Assembly: GCA_003457145.1 (NCBI GenBank)
Contig: DMSR01000540.1
Location: 1-13,201 of the forward strand
DNA: 13,201 nt
Source of the DNA: Bacillus sp. (in: firmicutes)
GTDB taxonomy: Bacteria > Bacillota > Bacilli > Bacillales > Cytobacillaceae
Reading direction: 5' to 3'
In this document: piece after piece, positions 5,952 through 13,201 of the stretch
How positions within the stretch are numbered: position 1 is the stretch's first letter
How the letters are laid out: every line of letters begins with the position of its first letter
Translations under genes and position numbers: made by a program
The notes under the pieces: model-generated
What the model saw: only the letters and a program-made list of their open reading frames with translations
Databases searched by the model: none
Told to the model about the DNA's origin: nothing

Positions 5952-6474
5952 TGTCAAGTAGATGAAGAATCAGTGGTACTGCACTTTTTAAGGTGGGAGC
6001 TTTTTCATCTGCACTGGTTTCATCATTACCTATAAAAACTGTCTTGCAGCCCGCTTTTTTACCTGCTTCGATATCCCGCTCATGATCACCTACCATCACG
6101 CTGCTGGTTAAATCGATTTCATGCCGTCTGGCAAGGTCAAGCAGCATGCCCTCATTTGGTTTCCGGCATTCGCATCCTTCCTTTGGTTTATGAGGACAAT
6201 AGGCTACTTCCTTAATGTGGCCTCCGTGCTCTTTTACCATTTCAACCATCCGGTCGTGTATTTCATGAAGGCGTTTTTCTTTTAAAAAACCAAGTCCAAC
6301 CCCGCCCTGGTTTGTCACGACAAATACTTCATAGCCGGCAGTGCTCAGTTCGGCTACTGCTTCAGCGGCACCCTCAAGGAGATAAAGTTCCTCAGGACGA
6401 TTCACAAATTTAACACGATGTGACAATACTTCATTCAGGACTCCATCCCTGTCCAGAAATATCGCTTTTTTCAT
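5947..6474 (-). CDS. gmhB: GmhB-like HAD-IIIA phosphatase (D-glycero-D-manno-heptose 1,7-bisphosphate 7-phosphatase family)
   Basis: A 175-residue soluble HAD phosphatase. Seen: motif I FLDRDGVLN with nucleophile D8 and acid/base D10, motif II threonine in VVTNQGG (T54), lysine in CRKP (K105), and motif IV GDHERD (D130, D134). The zinc-loop ligands C93, H95, C101 and C103 (C-x-H-x5-C-x-C) are those of GmhB. The enzyme normally removes the C7 phosphate of heptose bisphosphate for ADP- or GDP-heptose synthesis; no other heptose gene is in view, so the actual substrate is uncertain and a histidinol-phosphatase-like role is possible. A strong AGGAGGGG site precedes the ATG. It follows the DNA glycosylase gene by 21 bases and is probably cotranscribed with it. 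Confidence 0.87.
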   Translation of the reverse strand: MKKAIFLDRDGVLNEVLSHRVKFVNRPEELYLLEGAAEAVAELSTAGYEVFVVTNQGGVGLGFLKEKRLHEIHDRMVEMVKEHGGHIKEVAYCPHKPKEGCECRKPNEGMLLDLARRHEIDLTSSVMVGDHERDIEAGKKAGCKTVFIGNDETSADEKAPTLKSAVPLILHLLDS

Positions 6475-6495
6475 CTTTTCCCCTCCTAAACATAC

Positions 6496-7134
6496 TTATC
6501 CTCTTTGGTTAGGCAAGAAAACTTCAACTGCTTTTTGGTGCCTGGACACAAACCGATTCCCTGTGACCCAAAAGCGCCAAGGATAATCTTTGGCTTCGCC
6601 AGAGTTATCAATGCCAATTCTCTTTCCGGCAGAAATGCTTTCAGGCTTGCTGCCTTTAGCGATGAAAAGCGGAGCCTTTGTTAAGGGATGCCCATAATCA
6701 TTCATATTTATTCCAAGTGCTTTCGTTAACTTGCCAGGACCGTTAGTTAGATTTACCGAATCTGGCAGCCCTCGCCGTTTCACCATCAGATCAATGCCTG
6801 CCACTGGCTCCACGCCCCTGATTAAAATCGCTTCCGGGCTTCCTGCCCAGCCACTGACGACATTGAAAAGGCAATGGGTATGCATTAAATAAGTATAAGT
6901 CAGCCCAGACTGATGAAACATGATTTCAGTCCGCTTGGTTCTCCGGCCTTTGTAGCTGTGGGCAGCCTGGTCCAACGGTCCGATATATGCTTCTGTTTCC
7001 ACAATGACCCCGGCAGCAATTCCTTCATCAGTTTCTTTTACAAGAAGACAGCCCAGCAATGAGGCTGCAAGCTGAAGGGTCGGCTGCTGAAAGTATTCAT
7101 CTTTCAATGGAGTGAAAACCTGTCTGTCTCCCAT
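6496..7134 (-). CDS. aag: DNA-3-methyladenine glycosylase (AAG/MPG family)
   Basis: A 212-residue base-excision repair enzyme that removes 3-methyladenine and other alkylated or deaminated purines. Seen: the catalytic VETEAY at residues 45-50 (E48 corresponds to human E125, Y50 to Y127), the conserved AAHS (H59), RRTKRTEIMF at 64-73, NVVSGWAGSPEAILIR near 91-106 and LTNGPGKLTKALGI at 129-142, then DYPWRFWVTGNRFVSR near the C-terminus. The pattern and length match the Bacillus subtilis enzyme formerly called YxlJ. The ATG at 7134 follows an AAGGAGGAG site. It is the first gene of a two-gene minus-strand operon with the GmhB-like phosphatase. Confidence 0.93.
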   Translation of the reverse strand: MGDRQVFTPLKDEYFQQPTLQLAASLLGCLLVKETDEGIAAGVIVETEAYIGPLDQAAHSYKGRRTKRTEIMFHQSGLTYTYLMHTHCLFNVVSGWAGSPEAILIRGVEPVAGIDLMVKRRGLPDSVNLTNGPGKLTKALGINMNDYGHPLTKAPLFIAKGSKPESISAGKRIGIDNSGEAKDYPWRFWVTGNRFVSRHQKAVEVFLPNQRG

Positions 7135-7324
7135 AGCTCCTCCTTATTGATCTTTTCCTTCTTTATACCCTGAGATTCCTAAGAAATTCACCATCCAATT
7201 TCCAATAAGAATCCGATGGTTTAGTAGCATCCTTAATTAAATAATGGCTATAGAAAACAAGATGGTTTATAGTTATTTTTGTATCGTTAATTCAGCTGCA
7301 GTTTTAGAGGAGAGTAAAAAACAT

Positions 7325-8353
7325 ATGTCAAACCAATGGGTATGGACTGCTGTCATCGCAGTGATCACTCTTTTTCTTATTCCATACAGCCTTCCGCTTA
7401 TTTTTGCATTTTTAACAGCAATTATGCTCGAGGGAATGGTCACCTGGTTAATCAATAAATTTTCTTTTAGGAGGATACAGGCAGTGATGGCCGTTTTCAT
7501 TGGTTATGTTCTGCTGATCGGTGTGATTGGGTATAATTTTATTGCTATTATTGCCCATCAAGCGGTAGCCTTATCAAAACGGACACCGACCCTCGAAGAT
7601 TTCTATCAGTCGGCCATTTTGCCGCTAGCAGGAAAGTGGGAATTTTACTCTAAAAATTTCCCGCCTGAGGTTATTGCACAAGTCGATAATACAATTGAAT
7701 CAAATATCAATACTTTAGATACATTTTTACAACAGTTGATTGCGAGTCTGATCAATCTATTGACGGCCATTCCAGGATTTCTGATTGAGTTCCTGATTTA
7801 TTTAATAGCACTGTTCATGTTCAGCCTTGAATTGCCTAAGCTTAAATTGAAGCTTGAATCCTTTTTGAAGGATCAGACAAGGCAAAAGGTATTTCTTGTT
7901 GGCAGCCAATTGAACAAAGCAGGGCTTGGCTTCTTAAAAGCCCAGGCAATCCTTAGTTTAGTCACCTTTATTATGGCCATGGCAGGTTTAGGTATTCTCG
8001 GTGTACGCTTCACTGTCCTTTTATCTTTATTGATAGTGATTGTCGATATTTTGCCGATTCTTGGAACAGGTTCAATTTTGATTCCGTGGGCGGTGATTGC
8101 CCTTATACAGGATAACAGTTTTCTTGGATTTGGATTGATTATTCTTTTCTTAGTGATTACGGTTGTCCGAAGAGTCATCGAGCCAAAAGTCTATTCTTCC
8201 AGTTTGGGGATATCCCCTCTTGCCTCATTAATCAGCATGTACATAGGCTTTAAGCTGATGGGACTTGCCGGGGTTTTTATTGGGCCTATTATCGTGATTT
8301 TCTTTGAAGCCTTAAAAAAGGCGAGTATCATTCCAATGAAGTTTAAGGTATAG
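7325..8353 (+). CDS. AI-2E-family transporter-like membrane protein
   Basis: A 342-residue polytopic membrane protein of the AI-2E transporter (PerM/YtvI/YdbI) family. Seen: paired hydrophobic helices at the N-terminus, a soluble loop around residues 90-150, and a C-terminal hydrophobic block with DILPILGTGSILIPWA near 240-255 and GISPLASLISMYIGFKLMGLAG, both conserved features of the family. Members move small solutes or ions; substrates in Bacillus are mostly unproven and some members are tied to sporulation. I start at ATG 7325 with AGAGGAGAG (7306-7314) upstream. A longer frame opens at 7244 but adds a 27-residue segment without its own ribosome site. It stands alone, divergent from the glycosylase operon. 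Confidence 0.86.
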   Translation: MSNQWVWTAVIAVITLFLIPYSLPLIFAFLTAIMLEGMVTWLINKFSFRRIQAVMAVFIGYVLLIGVIGYNFIAIIAHQAVALSKRTPTLEDFYQSAILPLAGKWEFYSKNFPPEVIAQVDNTIESNINTLDTFLQQLIASLINLLTAIPGFLIEFLIYLIALFMFSLELPKLKLKLESFLKDQTRQKVFLVGSQLNKAGLGFLKAQAILSLVTFIMAMAGLGILGVRFTVLLSLLIVIVDILPILGTGSILIPWAVIALIQDNSFLGFGLIILFLVITVVRRVIEPKVYSSSLGISPLASLISMYIGFKLMGLAGVFIGPIIVIFFEALKKASIIPMKFKV

Positions 8354-8644
8354 ATTCCTTTTTCCTGTTTCGTCATTATTGTTTTTCCGCAAACAGAGGC
8401 ATTTCCTTGTTTCTAATTGGAACCTGAGCTCATGCCTATAGGTTCTTAAACAATGAAAATGTAGAATTGCAGGAGCGATTTTTACTATTGGATACAAAGG
8501 TAAAAAGGCTACGAAAAGAGACTTGGATAACAAAGCATAAAAAGGCATAAATTATGATTGTCATTTAAGACTGCTGTTGCGAAGAAAATGAGTTTTCCAA
8601 AGCTTTTAACGAAAGAGCCTTATAAAAAGGAGGAAGGGCAAGAT
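8354..8644 (+). other. Intergenic region with nested inverted repeats and the sspH leader
   Basis: No open frame with a ribosome site was seen before sspH. A nested inverted repeat lies at 8407-8453: outer arms TTGTTT/AAACAA (8407-8412, 8448-8453) and inner arms GAACCT/AGGTTC (8420-8425, 8440-8445). It lacks a T-run, so it is not a standard terminator for the upstream membrane-protein gene. Confidence 0.45.
8525..8553 (+). promoter_or_regulatory. Candidate forespore (sigma-F/sigma-G) promoter of sspH
   Basis: GGATA (8525-8529), a 16-base spacer and CATAAATT (8546-8553) resemble the GnATR / CATnnTA elements used by forespore sigma factors. This fits the forespore expression known for sspH in B. 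subtilis. The match is partial. Confidence 0.35.
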
Positions 8645-8824
8645 ATGAATGTAGGCCGTGCTAAAGAAATCGCCGAATCAGCTGAAATGTTCAATGTTTC
8701 ATATGAAGGGATGCAGGTCATCATCCAGCATGTCGACGAGAATACGAAAATGGCTCGGATATACTCAAAGGCAGAACCAGATGTGGAAAGAGATGTACCT
8801 GTATTGAACCTGATAGAAGAGTGA
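8645..8824 (+). CDS. sspH: H-type small acid-soluble spore protein
   Basis: A 59-residue protein beginning [20 protein letters not shown] and containing [14 protein letters not shown] in the middle and an acidic end. This matches B. subtilis SspH in length and in the pattern RAKEI-ES near the start, IQHV-E-T-ARIY in the middle and EE/ED at the end. SspH is a minor spore-core protein made in the forespore. The ATG at 8645 is preceded by AAGGAGG (8629-8635); an upstream in-frame TTG at 8558 is not needed. It is monocistronic with a strong terminator downstream. It directly shows that the host makes endospores. Confidence 0.93.
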   Translation: MNVGRAKEIAESAEMFNVSYEGMQVIIQHVDENTKMARIYSKAEPDVERDVPVLNLIEE

Positions 8825-8889
8825 TTGGCTTTTATGAGATGAAAGCGAATGTGTGTATTTGTTCGTTCTGAATCAACCTGCAATACAAG

Positions 8890-8924
8890 AAAAACGGGAG
8901 AAACACGCATCTCCCGTTTTTTTT
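8890..8924. terminator. Bidirectional terminator between sspH and the sensor kinase
   Basis: AAAACGGGAGA (8891-8901) and TCTCCCGTTTT (8910-8920) form a stem with an 8-base loop and a T8 run on the plus strand (8917-8924). The minus strand also ends in T5, so it serves the convergent sspH and kinase genes. Confidence 0.9.
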
Positions 8925-8928
8925 CTAT

Positions 8929-10193
8929 TTAAACTCCAATATGTAAAAGCGGAAGGGTGATTATAAATTCGCTTCCTCTATTTAGGTTACTTCTCACCTT
9001 TACCGTTCCGCCCATTTCATTGATAATCTTATAAACCACCATCATTCCCAACCCTGTCCCTTTTTCCGCTTTGGTAGAAAAATAAGGCTTGCCCAGCAGA
9101 GCCAATTGGGTTGCTGACATTCCACATCCTGTATCCTTGATTGTAATCTCTGCAAAGCGGCCATCTTTTTCAAGGCAGCTAATTACGAGATTACCACCTT
9201 CAGGCATAGCTTCGATTCCATTTTTGATCAGATTCAGGATGCATTGATGGAACTTTGGGGCTTCACCGGAAACATAGAGTCCATGCCTGAAGTCTTTTAT
9301 GATCTCCACTGAAAAGTGGTTGGCGTATGGCATGATCAGTTCAAGTACTTTATTGATTTCTTCATTGATACAGATGGCGGTTGTTTGTTCATGGTGTGGT
9401 TTCGCAAAAGTCAGGTAATCCTTAATGATTGTCTCAGCACGGTCAAGTTCCTCAATCGCTGTATTCAGGTAAAATAAACGTTTATCTTCTGGGAGTGATG
9501 GGTCTTTAAGCATCTGCAAAAACCCTCTTGTTACAGTCAGCGGATTACGGACCTCATGGCTCACACTTGCTGCCAGCTGTGAAACAACTTCAAATTTATC
9601 AGAATGAATCATTGCTCTATGAAGGAAATAATTTTGTCTTGTAATCTCCACAAAATAAGTGACAATTATAAATCCAACTGTAAGGGCGACTCCATATATT
9701 AAGATAAATATAAGTTCTGAGGGTTCGTTTAATATAGCTGTCTTCATCAGAAAGAGTAATATTGTAAAAGAAACAGCTATCCCGACAACAGAATATAGCT
9801 TTTTGACCAGGGAATATTTTACGAAATTAATAGATATGTACCATACAAAGACAGTAATCGTGAGTGTATTGAAAAAGAATACCCAAAATCCACTCCCGCC
9901 GAATGGGATCCTGGCTGCTGCTGCAAGGATAAATAGAATAATACTTACAGCAGGCCCTCCATATAATCCTCCAAGCACAACAGGAATCAGCCGCAAGTCA
10001 AACATAAAATGTTCTGATGCCATTAGAGAAAAAGACATCCAAAAAGAATCTGTATGGCCGCCAAGATAATCAGTGATAGTCTTGAGAACTTCTGATAAAA
10101 GTTTTGAAAGCGTCCCACAAAAATAGATTGATAAACAAAGGTGCTGATAAGGATAAATAGTAAGTTCAATACAAGCACTGTCAGCAGATTCAT
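8929..10193 (-). pseudogene. KinB-like 5TM sensor histidine kinase with a frameshift near the N-terminus
   Basis: Two overlapping frames together code one kinase of about 420 residues. The first piece (10193 down to a TAA at 10025-10023) begins MNLLTVLVLNLLFILISTF with a TGGAG ribosome site upstream and gives the first two membrane helices. The second piece (open from 10038 to 8929) continues with DLRLIPVVLGGLYGG and further helices, typical of 5TMR-LYT sensor domains. It then has the phosphoacceptor motif SVSHEVRNPLTV, N box NLIKNGIEAM, G1 box DTGCGM and G2 box GTGLGM. The pieces join if the five-base run at 10029-10033 (T5 on the coding strand) had six bases. The layout and the kinase core resemble B. 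subtilis KinB, a starter of the Spo0 phosphorelay. As read, only the second piece could be made, and its ATG at 10038 has no ribosome site. Either a true mutation or a base-call error. Confidence 0.8.
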
Positions 10194-10211
10194 GATCAGT
10201 CTCCAGTCGTG

Positions 10212-10217
10212 ATTATA
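10212..10217 (-). promoter_or_regulatory. Candidate -10 box of the sensor kinase
   Basis: A perfect TATAAT on the minus strand lies 18 bases before the ATG at 10193. No convincing -35 element is visible, and the resulting leader would be short, so this is weak. Confidence 0.25.
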
Positions 10218-10768
10218 GTACTTTTTACCTATTTTAATGGGTGGATGGGAGAACTTCAATAAATAAAAAACTGTATTTGAATGGATTATTGCTTTTCAGG
10301 GTGCAATTGATAAAAAGAGAAGTCAAAAATGTAGGAATCCATAAACCACTTTTGATTCTTGAAATCTAAAAGCAACTAAATTTATGAAAAGAGTCATAAT
10401 TAGAGAAGAGTTTCATTTTTGATTACAAACCATTTGTTAGAATACAGATTGACTATGTATGCTGTCAAACTAGGACAAAAAACTCTGAAGGAATAAACAG
10501 GAAAATAATTCATGTCGATATTTGTCATCCTGCAGATCAATTATTGATATATAATCGTATTAAGACCTACTATATGAATAGGCATTTATTCCTGGTCCCT
10601 ATCAGGCTCTTTAGAAGGTGTTTTTTGAGGTGATTGTCGCTTTTCAGGCTGCTCCTGATTTTTAAAAAACCTTAAAGACTTTGAAAAACCAAAAGCGGAT
10701 TTAACTCTATTGGAGAAATAATAAAAGATCAAAAAGAAGGCACTAGGTAATTTACGAGGTGATCAACT
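10218..10768. other. AT-rich intergenic region between divergent kinase and GGDEF genes
   Basis: About 550 bases without an open frame supported by a ribosome binding site. Several TATAAT-like stretches occur (for example 10548-10553) but without good -35 partners. No c-di-GMP riboswitch core was seen. A minus-strand open frame of 48 codons (10732 to 10586) is discussed as a finding; I do not call it a gene. Confidence 0.5.
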
Positions 10769-12385
10769 ATGTCAATAGAAAGATACCAAGATTTATTATT
10801 AGAAAAAATCAAAAAGCAAATGTCTCATTGGTTTGATAACAATGAACAGGATTTAGTGGGATATGATGAGGTTTACCGCTTCTTACACTCAATCAAAGGA
10901 ACCTCAGGCACTGTTCAGCTTGGAGGGTTATTCCTTGTCTCGTCAAAACTGATTGAACAGCTTGAAGCATGTGAGAAAAAGTCCTGGGAGAAGAATGACC
11001 TTAGGAGTTTTCTCTTTGAATTAATCAGCCTCAGTTACGAATATGAACATTTCCAGGATACAGAACTGATAAAGGAGGAACCGTATTGTGGAGATGTTCC
11101 TTTGGTCCAGATCATTGATGACGATGTCTCTATGCTGATTCTCCTGAAAGACGCATTGGAGGCGAAAGGCTGGATGGTGATTGCTAATACAGAACCGGAA
11201 AAGGCAGCATCCCAATACTATGACCTTCACCCAGATTGCCTGATAATCAACGTGGATTTACACTCTAAAGTTGGTTTTCAATTATTGGCGGATATCCAGC
11301 AGCATAACCATAAACAATTCATACCTAAGATAATCACAAGTAACCAGAATGATCGTCAGACAAGGGTGAATGCTTATAAAATGGGCGCTGATGATTTCAT
11401 AGAGAAGCCAATTGATATAGAAGAATTTCTTGTCAGGGTCAATCGTCAATTGGAAAAAAAACAAATATTTGATCAATCGGTATTGATTGATGAACTGACT
11501 CAAGTATATAACCGCAGATTTTTATATGACCTTTTGGAAAGACAAATTAAGGAGTATGAACGTTCGGGATCCCCTTTTTCTATTTCGCTGCTGGACCTTG
11601 ATTATTTCAAGCGTATCAATGATACATATGGACATTTAACGGGCGATAGGGTTCTTGAAGCTTTTGCGACATTTTTAAAGGAAAACATAAGGAGTACAGA
11701 TACTGTGTTCAGGTACGGAGGAGAGGAGTTCGTTGTCCTTTTCCCTAAGACAACCGATGATGAGGCAAAGGAAGTGATCACGCGAATCCTTGACCGATTT
11801 TCAAAAATTATTTTTGAAGAACAAGGCGAAACCTTCCAAATCACCTTTTCAGCTGGTGTTTATATGGCAAGCACTCCTGAGGAGAGCGTCCAGGAGGTTC
11901 TAAAAATAGCAGACAAAGCTCTGTACGAAGCGAAGGCCATAGGCAGAGCAAATGTCGAAAGTGCTAATGAAACAATGCAGAAAACAAATAAAATTCTCAA
12001 TGTGTCAGTCATCGATGATGATGCCATAATAAGGACGCTGCTCGTCAAGGTGCTGCAAAATATGGATATGAGCCAAGTTCTGCTCAATATTGAATCCTAT
12101 GAAAACGGTCAGAAGTTCTTCGATTCCGGACGATTGGATCAAAAAGGCAAGCATTTTCTCATTCTTGATGGTGTGATGCCCGTCATGGATGGAATCGAAG
12201 TTCTTCACAAGGTGAAGCACACCGAACATGCAGATCGAGTCCATGTTTTGATGCTTACAGGAAGAAAGACTGAATATGATATTGCCAGGGCCCTAAAGTT
12301 TGGAGCAGATGATTATGTCACGAAACCATTCAGTATTACGGAGCTGCAGGCAAGAATCCAAAGGCTGATTAAAAGGATGTTCTAG
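10769..12385 (+). CDS. Hpt-REC-GGDEF-REC diguanylate cyclase/response regulator
   Basis: A 538-residue soluble signalling protein. Domains in order: an Hpt-like N-terminus (about 1-95) with HSIKGTSG, H40 being the likely phosphoryl-accepting histidine; a first receiver domain (about 112-230) with acidic D117-D119, T190 and K213 but Asn at 161 where the phosphoacceptor Asp belongs; a GGDEF domain (about 236-400) opening with DELT (241-244), with active-site GGEEF at 317-321 and an RxxD inhibitory site RSTD at 308-311; and a second receiver (about 411-535) with D416-D418, phosphoacceptor D467, T497 and K519. It should make c-di-GMP from two GTP, with feedback inhibition, under phosphorylation control. 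GAGGTGAT lies just before the ATG. It abuts the next gene with no gap, so they are cotranscribed. Confidence 0.9.
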   Translation: MSIERYQDLLLEKIKKQMSHWFDNNEQDLVGYDEVYRFLHSIKGTSGTVQLGGLFLVSSKLIEQLEACEKKSWEKNDLRSFLFELISLSYEYEHFQDTELIKEEPYCGDVPLVQIIDDDVSMLILLKDALEAKGWMVIANTEPEKAASQYYDLHPDCLIINVDLHSKVGFQLLADIQQHNHKQFIPKIITSNQNDRQTRVNAYKMGADDFIEKPIDIEEFLVRVNRQLEKKQIFDQSVLIDELTQVYNRRFLYDLLERQIKEYERSGSPFSISLLDLDYFKRINDTYGHLTGDRVLEAFATFLKENIRSTDTVFRYGGEEFVVLFPKTTDDEAKEVITRILDRFSKIIFEEQGETFQITFSAGVYMASTPEESVQEVLKIADKALYEAKAIGRANVESANETMQKTNKILNVSVIDDDAIIRTLLVKVLQNMDMSQVLLNIESYENGQKFFDSGRLDQKGKHFLILDGVMPVMDGIEVLHKVKHTEHADRVHVLMLTGRKTEYDIARALKFGADDYVTKPFSITELQARIQRLIKRMF

Positions 12386-13201
12386 ATGATCAAAGATGAA
12401 ATTCATTTTCTAATTACCACCTTTGTATTGTTGTCTGGGACCCTCCTCGTTTTGCTGCTTTATTTAATTGGCAGGAAGGTATTTGAAAATAGACATCGTA
12501 AGAGAGTCGAAAGTTATAAAAATAAATTGAATGATAAGATTGTTCAATCGATCTTCAGTGGTGAATTCCTTCGTTCCTTGCAGGCAGACTCATATGCGAA
12601 AAAAGGCGCAGTTGAGGAATTACTTAGCCACTATGCAGAAATCCTTGAGGGCAGTGAGGAAAAAAGCAATCTAAAAAAACTGGCGGAAAGCCATTTGATG
12701 GGACATTATCGAAAAAATTTGAAGAGCATGAATTGGAGTACAAGGATGAATGCTCTTTATCATGTTGAAGCCTTTGATATTGCTGGATTGAAGGAGGATG
12801 TGCTTGGGTTATTGATTCGGAGGAAAGTCTCGAAAGAGGAAAAAATTAGAGTTCTTACCATTTTATCTCAATTCCAGTCTGCACATATGTTTGAATTATT
12901 AACGAGAGAATACGAAGAGCTTTCATACCTTGAGTACCGAAACATCCTGTTTCGCTTAAGGGATAAAGGTTTCGACCAATTTCTGCTGGGTTATCACTCA
13001 TGCCAGCCGCAGCTTAAATTTGCCATCCTCGATCTTACTGGTCTGAAAAAGGATCTTAAGTATATACAATTTTCGGAAACTGTGTTTTCAATCAGTTCTG
13101 GTGAAGAAAGAGTACGGGCTTTAAAGGCTTTGGTTGCATTAGGTTATGTCCGTAATCTCGATATGTTTCTGCCTTTATTTCAATCAGTCAGCTGGGAAGA
13201 A
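12386..13201 (+). CDS. Membrane-anchored HEAT-repeat-like protein, partial (runs off the window)
   Basis: An open frame of 272 codons starting at the ATG right after the diguanylate cyclase stop (TAG-ATG) and still open at the window end. An N-terminal membrane segment covers about residues 7-28 (FLITTFVLLSGTLLVLLLYL), followed by a basic stretch (GRKVFENRHRKR), so the bulk is predicted to lie in the cytoplasm. The remainder is alpha-helical with loosely repeating units of about 30 residues, such as WSTRMNALYHVEAF and ERVRALKALVALGY, which resemble HEAT repeats. HEAT-like arrays usually serve as protein-binding scaffolds. I do not recognise a named family. Placement suggests it works with the c-di-GMP enzyme, perhaps linking it to a membrane partner downstream; that is inference. 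Confidence 0.75.
   Translation, partial: MIKDEIHFLITTFVLLSGTLLVLLLYLIGRKVFENRHRKRVESYKNKLNDKIVQSIFSGEFLRSLQADSYAKKGAVEELLSHYAEILEGSEEKSNLKKLAESHLMGHYRKNLKSMNWSTRMNALYHVEAFDIAGLKEDVLGLLIRRKVSKEEKIRVLTILSQFQSAHMFELLTREYEELSYLEYRNILFRLRDKGFDQFLLGYHSCQPQLKFAILDLTGLKKDLKYIQFSETVFSISSGEERVRALKALVALGYVRNLDMFLPLFQSVSWEE

Noticed and set aside
7135..7180. GGGTATAAA on the minus strand as a sigma-B or sigma-A promoter for the glycosylase operon
   Set aside because: The -10 part is plausible, but neither a GTTT-type nor a TTGACA-type -35 element is at the right distance.
7244..7324. 27-residue N-terminal extension of the AI-2E-family protein
   Set aside because: No ribosome site at 7244, and the segment does not resemble the family's N-terminus.
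8558..8644. TTG 8558 as start of sspH
   Set aside because: It would add 29 residues to a family with a fixed length near 59; the AAGGAGG site points to ATG 8645.
10023..10038. Programmed -1 frameshifting in the kinase
   Set aside because: No X-XXY-YYZ heptamer in the correct phase and no obvious stimulatory structure were seen; a homopolymer indel is simpler.
10260..10768. c-di-GMP (GEMM) riboswitch before the GGDEF gene
   Set aside because: None of the conserved GEMM segments could be found in the leader.

Overview
The window looks like chromosomal DNA of an endospore-forming Bacillaceae species (Bacillus sensu lato). It has low to moderate GC, strong AGGAGG-type ribosome binding sites and some TTG/GTG starts. 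It also carries an H-type small acid-soluble spore protein, a KinB-like sensor kinase, a purine riboswitch ahead of a purine permease, and a copy of a dispersed repeat that I recall from Bacillaceae genomes. No rRNA, tRNA, intact transposon or CRISPR array was seen.

Layout. (1) 27-1571, minus strand: a PbuG-type NCS2 purine permease behind a complete guanine-class riboswitch (promoter, aptamer, antiterminator, terminator). (2) 1572-2418: an intergenic stretch with the dispersed repeat, then a small Cys-containing gene of unknown function that appears to carry a one-base frameshift and ends at a terminator. (3) 2434-5860, plus strand: a compact five-gene operon coding a P-loop ATPase and the delta, alpha, beta and gamma subunits of a thiamine-pyrophosphate 2-oxoacid:ferredoxin oxidoreductase (VOR type). 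It is preceded by a candidate FNR box placed at -41.5 from a candidate promoter. (4) 5947-7134, minus strand: a two-gene operon with a 3-methyladenine DNA glycosylase and a GmhB-like HAD phosphatase. (5) 7325-8353, plus strand: an AI-2E-family membrane protein. (6) 8645-8824, plus strand: sspH, with a bidirectional terminator shared with the next gene. (7) 8929-10193, minus strand: a 5TM sensor histidine kinase broken by one frameshift near its N-terminus. (8) 10194-10768: a 575-base AT-rich gap. (9) 10769 to the window end, plus strand: a multi-domain Hpt-REC-GGDEF-REC diguanylate cyclase, followed with no gap by a membrane-anchored HEAT-like protein that runs off the window.

How the genes fit together. 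The oxidoreductase operon should convert 2-oxoacids plus CoA to acyl-CoA while reducing ferredoxin, a low-oxygen reaction, which agrees with the possible FNR control. The GGDEF/HEAT pair looks like a c-di-GMP signalling unit whose output gene probably lies beyond the right edge. Both apparent frameshifts are explained by one missing base in a homopolymer, so either real mutations or base-calling errors are possible.
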